A stretch of 35,366 nt of DNA. Origin: an uncultured Alistipes sp. (lineage in GTDB: Bacteria > Bacteroidota > Bacteroidia > Bacteroidales > Rikenellaceae). The DNA lies in assembly GCA_937895825.1 (NCBI GenBank), contig CALBKP010000030.1, forward strand, positions 1-35,366. The letters run 5' to 3'. Below the pieces are notes generated by a model that saw only the letters and a list, made by a program, of their open reading frames with translations, ran no database searches and was not told where the DNA came from. A program made the translations under genes and the position numbers. Within the stretch, counting starts at the first letter, position 1; each line of letters starts with the position of its first letter. Positions 25,003 through 32,390 of the stretch are shown in pieces.

Positions 25003-26121
25003 ATGGTGCAACGCGTATTATATATTATACTGGTCATACTGTTTAGCACTACCCCACTCTCGGCCGATGCTCAGGACAAAAAGGCAGAGGAGCAGCGTCG
25101 TCGCATCAAGCAGTATGAGAAGGAGATAGAAAGAGCGAGACAAGAGGTTAACAACCTAAAGCAAGAGAAGAAGTCTGCCTCACGCGAGGTGGCAGCCCTC
25201 GACCGTGAGATACGCATGCAGAGCGACTATATCGCGGAGATTGAGGCTGAACATTCTGACGTGGAGATGGATATCATGCATGCCAACTCTCTCATCGACT
25301 CACTCAATGCTGTGCTCACACATAACCGCGAGGTGTATGCCGAGGCTGTGCGTGTAGCCTACCGCAACTATCGCCAGAATAACAACTCCAACTACATCCT
25401 CTCGGCGGCAAGCATCACGGATGCGGCACGTCGCATGGCGCAGATGGAACACATCGCCGCAAGTCGCAAAGCTTTAGCTGACACTATCGCTGCTCAGGCT
25501 GCCATCATTGATGAAAAGATTGCCGCCCTGAACACCCGTAGCCGCGAGCTTGACTCTATAGCATCCATCCTCGAGGGTGAACGTCGCACTCTCTCGGCAA
25601 CACGCACCGAGGCACAGCGCGCCTACAACAAGCTCACAAAGCGCGAAAAGGCGGCTATCAACGAGCAGCGTCGCCAACAGAAACTCCACGACGAGGCAGT
25701 CAAGGAGTTACAAAAGATGCTCAAGGGTAACAAGGTAGGTGCAGGCTTCTCACGCACAACAAAGGGTCTCAACCTCCCCGTGGATGGTGGAACACTGAGC
25801 CAGGAGGGCTTCGGAGCAACCATTAGCGGTAAAAAGGGGGATGCTGTAAAGACCATACACGAGGGCATAGTACAGGAGATACAGTACAAGGAGAGCACAC
25901 GCCGATACACCATATTCCTTGGCTACAACGAGTACCTCGTGACATACACCAACCTAAGCTCGGTATGTGTTAAGAAGGGCGACATTGTAAAGAAGGACCA
26001 GAAGATAGGAACCATCGGCAGTGGTATCAGTGCCAAGGATGCACCCTACGTGCGTCTGGCTATTTACGACTGTGAAACGAAGAAGCCTCTCATCGTGTCG
26101 GACTTCTTTAAAAAGATATAA
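25003..26121 (+). CDS. EnvC-like murein hydrolase activator (coiled coil plus degenerate LytM)
   Basis: This 372-residue protein has a signal peptide (about 1-23, ending SADAQ). A long coiled coil (about 25-240; KKAEEQRRRIKQYEKEIERA and onward) leads to an M23/LytM-fold domain (about 250-372; GLNLPVDGGTL to YVRLAIYDCETKKPL). The zinc-binding histidines of active M23 peptidases are missing: the HLHFE-type motif is replaced by YVRLAIYD and no HxxxD is seen. This matches EnvC-type proteins, which activate amidases rather than cutting peptidoglycan themselves. It likely works in daughter-cell separation. Confidence 0.88.
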   Translation: MVQRVLYIILVILFSTTPLSADAQDKKAEEQRRRIKQYEKEIERARQEVNNLKQEKKSASREVAALDREIRMQSDYIAEIEAEHSDVEMDIMHANSLIDSLNAVLTHNREVYAEAVRVAYRNYRQNNNSNYILSAASITDAARRMAQMEHIAASRKALADTIAAQAAIIDEKIAALNTRSRELDSIASILEGERRTLSATRTEAQRAYNKLTKREKAAINEQRRQQKLHDEAVKELQKMLKGNKVGAGFSRTTKGLNLPVDGGTLSQEGFGATISGKKGDAVKTIHEGIVQEIQYKESTRRYTIFLGYNEYLVTYTNLSSVCVKKGDIVKKDQKIGTIGSGISAKDAPYVRLAIYDCETKKPLIVSDFFKKI

Positions 26122-26129
26122 CCTACGAT

Positions 26130-26567
26130 ATGATACATTTCTATAATCAAGAGTGTAACTACCTACCCACCAAACGATTAGCCATACGCAAGTGGATCGC
26201 AGAGGTGATTCGTCGCGAGGGGTACACCGCAGGCGAGATAAACTATATATTCTGCTCGTCGGACTACCACCGACAGATGAACCGTGACTTTCTCGGCCAC
26301 GACTACTACACGGATGTCATCACCTTCGAGGAGCGCGAAAGTAGGGTAGAGGAGGGCATTGTTGCTGGCGAGGTATATATTGACGTGGCAACAGTTGAGG
26401 ATAATGCTGAATTATACAACGCATTGCCAATCAACGAGATGCGCCGCGTCATTGTACACGGAGCCCTGCACCTATGCGGCCACAAGGACAAGAGCCCTTG
26501 GGCCGAGAAGCAGATGCGACGATTGGAGAACAGATACCTTAAACTTCTTAGAGAGGAGATGTTATGA
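26130..26567 (+). CDS. ybeY: Endoribonuclease YbeY (rRNA maturation)
   Basis: This 145-residue protein has the YbeY core, with DYYTDVITFE and the metal motif HGALHLCGHKDKS. In the usual motif (HGxLHLxGYDH) the third metal ligand is His; here Asp occupies that position (K-D-K), as I recall for Bacteroidetes YbeY. It takes part in 16S rRNA 3' maturation and ribosome quality control. It ends 4 nt inside the mnmG start (ATGA overlap), so the two are translationally coupled. Confidence 0.93.
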   Translation: MIHFYNQECNYLPTKRLAIRKWIAEVIRREGYTAGEINYIFCSSDYHRQMNRDFLGHDYYTDVITFEERESRVEEGIVAGEVYIDVATVEDNAELYNALPINEMRRVIVHGALHLCGHKDKSPWAEKQMRRLENRYLKLLREEML

Positions 26568-28444
26568 TGCGCTACGACGTGGTGGTCATAGGTGCTGGCC
26601 ATGCCGGTTGTGAGGCAGCTTCCGCAGCTGCCCGATTAGGGTCGCGCACGCTGCTCATAACCATCGACTTGGAGAAGATAGCCTCAATGTCGTGTAACCC
26701 TGCCGTGGGCGGCGTAGCTAAGGGACAGATTGTTAGGGAGATAGATGCCATTGGTGGCATGATGGGTCGCATTACCGACAAGACAGCCATACAGTTCCGC
26801 ATGCTTAACCGCTCGAAGGGGGCAGCCATGTGGAGCCCACGTGCTCAGTGCGATAAGGCGGCCTTCTCGCGCGAATGGCGACATACGCTGGAAAACACTA
26901 AAAACCTCTATCTGTGGCAAGATTCGGTCACGGAGATACTCGTAGACCAGACAACCGAGAAACCGCGTGTAAGGGGCGTTAAAACGCGAATGGGCGTGGA
27001 GATAGAGTGCAGCAGGGTAGTGCTCACCGCGGGAACTTTCCTTGAAGGCGTTATGCATTGTGGCGAGGCACAGGCCGAAGGTGGCCGCGCTGGCGATCAA
27101 GCAGCGCATGGTATCACAGCACAGCTCGTTGGTCTCGGCTTCGAACAGGGTAGGATGAAGACTGGAACACCGGCACGCCTTGATGCCCGCACCATAAACT
27201 TCGATGCATTAGAGATTCAGGAGGGTGATGCTGAACCATGCAAATTCTCTTATGATATTGACACAGAGCCAGTTAAGCATCAACTACCATGCTTTATGGT
27301 ATATACATCTAAGCGTGTACACGACATCCTACGCACAGGCTTCGATCGCTCGCCGCTATTCAATGGCACCATCTCAGGCATCGGCCCACGCTATTGCCCA
27401 AGTATTGAGGATAAGCTCCGCACCTTTGCCGATAAGGATCAGCACCAACTCTTCCTCGAGCCAGAGGGTCGCAATACGAATGAGTATTACCTAAACGGCT
27501 TCTCATCGTCGCTACCCTACGAGATACAGCTCGAGGCTCTGCACAACATCTCGGGTCTCGAGGATGTACATATCTACCGTCCAGGCTACGCTATCGAATA
27601 CGACTACTTTCCTCCCACACAACTAAAGCATACGCTGGAAACCAAGCTCGTTGACGGCCTATATTTCGCCGGCCAGGTCAACGGCACAACGGGATATGAG
27701 GAGGCTGCGGCACAAGGCCTTATGGCGGGCATCAACGCCAATCGCTCACTCAAGAACGAGGAGGGCATTGTCCTCAAGCGCGATGAGGCATACATCGGCG
27801 TACTTATCGACGACCTTGTGACTAAAGGTGTGGACGAGCCATACCGCATGTTTACCTCACGTGCCGAGTATCGTATTCTTCTCAGACAAGACAATGCCGA
27901 TGCGCGATTAACTCCTCTTGGATACAAAATAGGACTCGTAAGCGAGGAGAAATACGAAAATCTGCTTAAAAAAAATGCAGCCGTAGAATCGCTTATTTCT
28001 ATGCTCCGTAAGACCTCGGTCAAAATAGGAGAAATTGACAACTATTTAATTTCGCTCGGTGAAGAGCCCTTGACACAAGGGAAAAAACTTTACGATATAG
28101 TTTTACGAAGCAACGTAACGATAAATTCACTCAAGGAGGTCGCCCCGAAACTTAAGAACTATATCAACAAAGAGGATCTCGGCGACGAGATTATCGAGCA
28201 AGCCGAGATACAGATTAAGTACCGCGGCTATGTCGAGCGAGAGAAATACTACGCCGAGAAGATGCACCGACTCGAAAACATCGCCATTCCCGAGGGTTTC
28301 GATTTCAACGCACTACAGTCGCTCACGATCGAAGCACGGCAGAAATTGAGCCGAGTACGACCCACAACCATCGGCCATGCCTCACGTATTCCGGGCGTTT
28401 CGCCTGCCGACATTAACGTATTATTGGTAAAATTCGGCCGCTAA
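26564..28444 (+). CDS. mnmG: tRNA uridine-5-carboxymethylaminomethyl modification enzyme MnmG
   Basis: This 626-residue protein matches MnmG (GidA) length. The N-terminal FAD-binding motif VVIGAGHAGCEAA is followed by the family signatures SCNPAVGGVAKGQIVREID, NRSKGAAMWSPRAQCDK and GQVNGTTGYEEAAAQG. The C-terminal region interacts with MnmE (partner not in this window). Together they modify U34 of certain tRNAs. A patch of lower GC with an 8-A run (27968-27975) lies near 27940-28150, but the frame stays open. Confidence 0.97.
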   Translation: MMRYDVVVIGAGHAGCEAASAAARLGSRTLLITIDLEKIASMSCNPAVGGVAKGQIVREIDAIGGMMGRITDKTAIQFRMLNRSKGAAMWSPRAQCDKAAFSREWRHTLENTKNLYLWQDSVTEILVDQTTEKPRVRGVKTRMGVEIECSRVVLTAGTFLEGVMHCGEAQAEGGRAGDQAAHGITAQLVGLGFEQGRMKTGTPARLDARTINFDALEIQEGDAEPCKFSYDIDTEPVKHQLPCFMVYTSKRVHDILRTGFDRSPLFNGTISGIGPRYCPSIEDKLRTFADKDQHQLFLEPEGRNTNEYYLNGFSSSLPYEIQLEALHNISGLEDVHIYRPGYAIEYDYFPPTQLKHTLETKLVDGLYFAGQVNGTTGYEEAAAQGLMAGINANRSLKNEEGIVLKRDEAYIGVLIDDLVTKGVDEPYRMFTSRAEYRILLRQDNADARLTPLGYKIGLVSEEKYENLLKKNAAVESLISMLRKTSVKIGEIDNYLISLGEEPLTQGKKLYDIVLRSNVTINSLKEVAPKLKNYINKEDLGDEIIEQAEIQIKYRGYVEREKYYAEKMHRLENIAIPEGFDFNALQSLTIEARQKLSRVRPTTIGHASRIPGVSPADINVLLVKFGR

Positions 28445-28471
28445 ATTTGCAAGAAACAGGCCGTAAACTAA

Positions 28472-28500
28472 AGAGTGTTCCACGTGGAACACTCTGTTTT
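28472..28500 (+). terminator. Terminator after mnmG, containing a parS-like palindrome
   Basis: A 24-nt perfect palindrome (28472-28495) is followed by GTTTTTAATT, giving a hairpin with a stem of about 10 bp that can end the ybeY-mnmG transcript. Its central 16 nt (28476-28491, TGTTCCACGTGGAACA) also resemble the ParB-binding parS consensus (TGTTTCACGTGAAACA), differing only in two symmetric positions. Confidence 0.7.
28476..28491. promoter_or_regulatory. Candidate parS site 1
   Basis: TGTTCCACGTGGAACA is a perfect palindrome, 14/16 identical to the B. subtilis-type parS consensus TGTTTCACGTGAAACA. It lies just downstream of mnmG, a gene that is origin-linked in many bacteria. A second near-match lies 840 bp away. 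It could instead be only the core of a terminator hairpin. Confidence 0.55.
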
Positions 28501-28598
28501 TAATTAGTGATGAGGAATTAGTAGTGAGTAATTAGTAATAATAGTCACTGGAGAAATAGCATTTGGAACAGCACACCCAAACTTCTTGTCAAAATGGC

Positions 28599-28823
28599 GC
28601 CGAGTGCTACACTCGGCAAAAATGCCAGTGATGGGTAGAACTCGACGTACGTCCCATTGGTGGCATTTTTTGTCAGGGGCCGCAATCGACCCTTATCACA
28701 AGAAATATTTGATGTCAAAAGGTAGTAGATGCAACGCTCGGCAAAAGAAATGCGGATGGGCTGTACTAAAGCGTACTGCCCATTCGCATTTACTTTTGTT
28801 AGCGGCAGCAGATGCTGCCTTTT
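28599..28823. repeat. Two diverged tandem copies of a structured intergenic element
   Basis: An 8-bp hairpin (28599-28606 with 28610-28617) leads into two consecutive units, each starting CTCGGCAAAA (28613 and 28737). In unit 1 a 10-bp stem (28618-28627 with 28661-28670) and inner ATGGG/CCCAT enclose a loop. In unit 2 AAATGCG, ATGGGC and GTAC (28748-28766) pair with 28773-28791. Unit 2 is followed by GGCAGC-AGAT-GCTGCC-TTTT (28804-28823). The stems are kept although the sequence differs. A 93-codon GTG-start frame on the minus strand (28826-28545) reads through both units but is doubtful. Confidence 0.6.
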
Positions 28824-28838
28824 CACATCAAATAGAAA

Positions 28839-29852
28839 TTACTCTACAACAACATTCCAGTTGTGAGTATCCTCGCAACGACCATACTGAATGCCCTGAA
28901 GGCGATCGTACATCTTCTTGCAAGTCTCACCAACCTTCATACCGTAATCGTAAGTTACGTTGTTGTCGAGGTCATAGAGAGCACCGATAGGCGATATAAC
29001 CGCAGCAGTACCACAAGCACCAGCCTCCTCGAATGTAGCGAGCTCCTCAACGGGGATATCACGCTCCTCAACAACGAGACCAAGGTCCTGAGCAATCTGA
29101 CGAAGGCTCTTGTTAGTGATAGATGGAAGGATAGAGTGTGACTTAGGAGTAACATACTTACCATCCTTAATACCGAAGAAGTTCGCAGCACCAAACTCCT
29201 CAACCTTGCTGTGAGTAGCAGCATCAAGGTAGAGAACGTTAGAGAAGCCCTTCTGGTGAGCAGCCTCGAGCGACCAGATAGATGAAGCGTAGTTACCACC
29301 CACCTTAACGTCACCTGTTCCACGTGGAGCAGCACGGTCCTGGTCACGCATGATGAGAGCCTTGATAGCATTCATACCGCCCTTGAAGTAAGGACCTACG
29401 GGAGCACAGAAGATAATGAGGTCAGCCTCGTCAACAGCGCGAACGCCCAAGCAAGTCTTAGTACCGAGAAGGGTAGGACGCAAATAGAGAGAAGCACCTG
29501 TCTCGTAAGGAGGAACGAAGTCCATGTTACGGCGAACGCACTCCATACAGCCCTCAACAAACTGCTCAACGGTGGGAGCAGGGAGGCAGAGACGGTTAGC
29601 TGAGTTAATCATACGCTTAGCGTTCTCATCGGGACGGAAAAGACGAACCTTACCATCAACGCCACGGAAAGCCTTAAGACCCTCGAAGATCTCCAAACCA
29701 TAGTGCAAGCACGCTGCAGACATGTGCATCTTGATGTACTCGTCGTCAGTCACCTGCATCTGGCTCCACTGGCCATTCTCGTAGTGATAACGTACATTGA
29801 ACGCGGTCTTGTAATAGGCAAAACCAAGCTCACCCCATTTAATGTTTTCCAT
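28839..29852 (-). CDS. ilvE: Branched-chain amino acid aminotransferase
   Basis: This 337-residue class IV PLP-dependent transaminase has the BCAT type 2 pattern. Recognisable stretches are YGLEIFEGLKAFRG, RLFRPDENAKRM, YLRPTLLGT and GDVKVGGNYASS, which holds the PLP-binding Lys. Further on come VEEFGAANFFGI, ILPSITNKSLRQIA and FEEAGACGTAAVISPIG. It interconverts Leu, Ile and Val with their 2-oxo acids, using glutamate/2-oxoglutarate. It stands alone on the minus strand, 80 nt downstream of metG. A second parS-like site falls inside the gene at 29316-29331. Confidence 0.96.
   Translation of the reverse strand: MENIKWGELGFAYYKTAFNVRYHYENGQWSQMQVTDDEYIKMHMSAACLHYGLEIFEGLKAFRGVDGKVRLFRPDENAKRMINSANRLCLPAPTVEQFVEGCMECVRRNMDFVPPYETGASLYLRPTLLGTKTCLGVRAVDEADLIIFCAPVGPYFKGGMNAIKALIMRDQDRAAPRGTGDVKVGGNYASSIWSLEAAHQKGFSNVLYLDAATHSKVEEFGAANFFGIKDGKYVTPKSHSILPSITNKSLRQIAQDLGLVVEERDIPVEELATFEEAGACGTAAVISPIGALYDLDNNVTYDYGMKVGETCKKMYDRLQGIQYGRCEDTHNWNVVVE
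29316..29331. promoter_or_regulatory. Candidate parS site 2 (inside ilvE)
   Basis: TGTTCCACGTGGAGCA differs from site 1 (28476-28491) at a single base. It is embedded in the ilvE reading frame (encoding part of APRGTGD). parS sites within genes are common, since ParB binding does not disturb coding. This sequence has no terminator context, so it supports a parS reading of both sites. Confidence 0.5.
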
Positions 29853-29932
29853 AGTAAAGTAAAAGTTTAATTGGTTATATTTTTGTGTTTTAGGTTGTCG
29901 TTATATTGGCTAACCCATTAATATACAGCTTG

Positions 29933-31975
29933 TTATCCGACCATTGCTCCCGACATTGTCTTATCCTCGGGCTGGACAATCACCAGACGACCAAGCGCAT
30001 CCTCGGCCATAAGTATCATACCGCGCGACTCGATGCCCTTAATCTCGCGAGGTGCAAGGTTGGCAAGCACCAATACCTGGCGACCAACGAGCTGCTCAGG
30101 AGAGTAGTACTCAGCAATACCCGACACGATGGTACGCTTGTCTATACCCGTGTCAATCGTAAGCTTCAGAAGCTTCTTTGTCTTTGCAACCTTCTCGGCC
30201 GCAAGGATAGTCGACACGCGAATATCCATCTTCTGGAAGTCGTCGAACGTAACCTCAGTCTTCTGCTCCGCAACGTTTTTAGCAGCCTCAGCCTCGAGCT
30301 TAGCACGGCGCGAAGCCTCGAGCTTGGCGAGCTGTGCCTGGATTACGTCATCCTCGATCTTCTCGAAAAGGAGTTGTGCCTCACCGATGGTATGACCAGC
30401 ACCGAGGAGCTCCATAGAGCCGAGCTCATCCCACTGGAACTTATCAACAGCCAACATCTTGAGCATCTTATCTGCCGAGAATGGCATAAATGGCTCGATT
30501 GCGATGGCCGTGTTTGCGGTGATCTGCAACGCTATATTAAGTATGGTCTTCACACGCTCGGGGTCAGTCTTAACCACCTTCCAGGGCTCTGTGTCGGCGA
30601 GATACTTATTACCTATGCGCGAGTATGCCATGGCATCCTTCAACGCCTCGCGGAAGTGGTAGTGCTCGATGTTACGCTCCAACGAAGCCTTTATCTTCTG
30701 CATCTCCTCGATTGTTGCCACGTCGTAATCCGTGAGCTCTCCGCGCTCAGGCACAACGCCGTCGTAGTACTTCTTCGTGAGCACTAATGCGCGATTCACG
30801 AAGTTACCCAACACGGCCACGAGCTCCGAGTTGTTGCGCGCCTGGAAATCCTTCCACGTGAAGTCGTTGTCCTTGGTCTCGGGGGCGTTGGCGCACAACA
30901 CGTAGCGCAAAACATCCTCCTTGCCAGGGAACTCGTCGAGGTACTCATGGAGCCATACAGCCCAGTTCTGCGACGTAGAAATCTTATCACCCTCGAGGTT
31001 AAGGAACTCGTTTGCAGGAACATTCTCGGGAAGGATATAGTCGCCGTGAGCCTTCAACATCGCAGGGAATACTATACAATGGAACACAATGTTATCCTTG
31101 CCGATGAAGTGTACCATCTTGGTATCCTCGCTCTTCCAGTACTTCTCCCAGTCAGGCGTAAGATCCTTAGTAGCAGAGATATATCCAATAGGAGCGTCGA
31201 ACCAGACGTACAATACCTTACCATCAGCTCCCTCAACCGGCACGGGAATACCCCAGTCCAAGTCGCGGCTTACGGCACGTGGCTGGAGGCCAAGGTCGAG
31301 CCAGCTCTTGCACTGACCATATACGTTCGACTTCCACTCCTTATGCCCCTCCAAGATCCACTCGCGAAGGAAGCCTTCGTACTTATCCAATGGCAAGTAC
31401 CAGTGCTTAGTCTCGCGCTTCACGGGCACAGCACCCGATACGGCACTCTTGGGGTTTAGCAACTCATCGGGTGAGAGCGTCGATCCGCACTTCTCGCACT
31501 GGTCGCCGTATGCCTTCTCGTTCTGGCAGTGGGGACACGTACCCACAATATAACGGTCGGCGAGGAACGTCTGTGCCTCCTCGTCATAGTACTGCATAGA
31601 TGTCTGCTCTATAAACTTACCCTCATCGTAGAGCTTGCGGAAGAAATCCGCAGCCGTCACGCGATGTGTTGCCGACGAGGTGCGCGAGTAGATGTCGAAC
31701 GACATGCCGAGACGACGGAACGACTTCTCGATGATCTCGTGATAGCGGTCAACCACCTGCTGGGGTGTGATACCCTCCTTGCGCGCCTTGATGGTGATGG
31801 GCACGCCGTGCTCATCGCTACCGCATACCGAGATTACATCGTAGCCCTTCAGACGAAGGTATCGTGTGTAGATATCCGACGGCACATAAACACCGGCCAG
31901 GTGGCCGATATGTACTGGGCCATTTGCATAGGGTAGTGCCGAAGTGATAAGATAACGCTTGTATTCTTTGCTCAT
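29933..31975 (-). CDS. metG: Methionine--tRNA ligase with C-terminal tRNA-binding domain
   Basis: This is a 680-residue class I synthetase. HIGH appears in PYANGPVHIGH (residues 22-25), and the KMSKS-type motif is KISTS (about 331-335, in NLEGDKISTSQNW). The zinc knuckle is CPHCQNEKAYGDQCEKC. An EMAP-II/Trbp111-like tRNA-binding domain forms the C terminus (about 575-680; DFQKMDIRVSTILAAEKV). It charges initiator and elongator tRNA-Met. A good promoter lies at 32060-32090. The long open frame antisense to its 3' part is not accepted as a gene. Confidence 0.97.
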   Translation of the reverse strand: MSKEYKRYLITSALPYANGPVHIGHLAGVYVPSDIYTRYLRLKGYDVISVCGSDEHGVPITIKARKEGITPQQVVDRYHEIIEKSFRRLGMSFDIYSRTSSATHRVTAADFFRKLYDEGKFIEQTSMQYYDEEAQTFLADRYIVGTCPHCQNEKAYGDQCEKCGSTLSPDELLNPKSAVSGAVPVKRETKHWYLPLDKYEGFLREWILEGHKEWKSNVYGQCKSWLDLGLQPRAVSRDLDWGIPVPVEGADGKVLYVWFDAPIGYISATKDLTPDWEKYWKSEDTKMVHFIGKDNIVFHCIVFPAMLKAHGDYILPENVPANEFLNLEGDKISTSQNWAVWLHEYLDEFPGKEDVLRYVLCANAPETKDNDFTWKDFQARNNSELVAVLGNFVNRALVLTKKYYDGVVPERGELTDYDVATIEEMQKIKASLERNIEHYHFREALKDAMAYSRIGNKYLADTEPWKVVKTDPERVKTILNIALQITANTAIAIEPFMPFSADKMLKMLAVDKFQWDELGSMELLGAGHTIGEAQLLFEKIEDDVIQAQLAKLEASRRAKLEAEAAKNVAEQKTEVTFDDFQKMDIRVSTILAAEKVAKTKKLLKLTIDTGIDKRTIVSGIAEYYSPEQLVGRQVLVLANLAPREIKGIESRGMILMAEDALGRLVIVQPEDKTMSGAMVG

Positions 31976-32059
31976 ATTATTGTTTATTACTCTTGTCTAA
32001 GTTACTGATGCTACGGCGATAAGCACACACCGTGCTACGCCCCAGCGCATAATACGTAA

Positions 32060-32090
32060 CAAAGGTAATAAAAATTATGCTAAACGCCAA
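32060..32090 (-). promoter_or_regulatory. metG promoter
   Basis: On the minus strand, TTG (32088-32090), a 20-nt spacer and TACCTTTG (32060-32067) match the Bacteroidetes consensus. The predicted start near 32053 gives a leader of about 78 nt before metG. Confidence 0.7.
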
Positions 32091-32154
32091 TAATAAAACT
32101 TATAAAATTGGCAGCCCATACCCAATTATTTGGCCGTGCACGATAATACGGTAT

Positions 32155-32280
32155 GGCTGATGGGAACTATGGGTCAGATGGGTTACGTGAGTTACATGAG
32201 CCCAGCAAACAAAAAACCCAATGTGATACTCAGACCCACATAACCCATAATAACCCAACGAACCCATAATAACCCAAAAA
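32155..32280. repeat. Degenerate ACCCATAA-type repeats
   Basis: A 17-nt unit AACCCATAATAACCCAA occurs at 32242-32258 and again at 32261-32277 (period 19). Related ACCCACATAACCC and inverted GGGTCAGATGGGTTACG pieces lie in 32168-32245. It is non-coding and low-complexity. It sits within the 415-nt gap between metG and the minus-strand lipoprotein gene, together with the metG promoter and the terminator at 32326-32355. Confidence 0.6.
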
Positions 32281-32314
32281 CCTACATAACCACCGAACAC
32301 ACCCAACAAAATCC

Positions 32315-32355
32315 TAACAAAATAAGATGCGGGTATTATTTTTAATACCCGCATC
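32315..32355 (-). terminator. Terminator of the LRR lipoprotein gene
   Basis: A perfect 13-bp stem (32326-32338 with 32343-32355) has a 4-nt loop and is followed on the minus strand by TTATTTTG. It lies 36 nt after the stop codon of the minus-strand lipoprotein gene. Confidence 0.85.
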
Positions 32356-32390
32356 ACATAAGTTCCTGCAAATTAATTTATTGCCATTTC

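Larger units (their letters stand above)
28445..28838. other. 394-nt convergent intergenic region between mnmG and ilvE
   Basis: It contains the mnmG terminator/parS-like palindrome (28472-28500), an AT-rich stretch with TTAGTGA/TTAGTAG-type short repeats (28500-28550), and the two-copy structured element (28599-28823). No convincing protein gene was accepted here. Confidence 0.65.

Noticed and set aside
28545..28826. 93-codon minus-strand frame just after ilvE, with internal PLTK-x-NG-x-Y repeats
   Set aside because: It starts with GTG, and its repeats follow from the tandem hairpin DNA element. Kept as an alternative reading of that element but not called a gene.
29906..30787. Long (293-codon) open frame antisense to the 3' half of metG
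   Set aside because: It lies entirely opposite a certain metG coding region apart from a short 5' tail, has no recognisable domain, and is rich in Leu/Arg/His as expected of a complement-strand frame in this codon usage.
30850..30865. Third parS-like site inside metG (core TTCCACGTGAA)
   Set aside because: Only the central 11 nt fit and the outer bases do not match; likely a chance match in coding sequence.
32100..32357. 85-codon minus-strand frame with VTHVTHLTHSSH-like sequence
   Set aside because: It is the translation of low-complexity ACCCATAA repeats and runs into the terminator hairpin; no coding signal.
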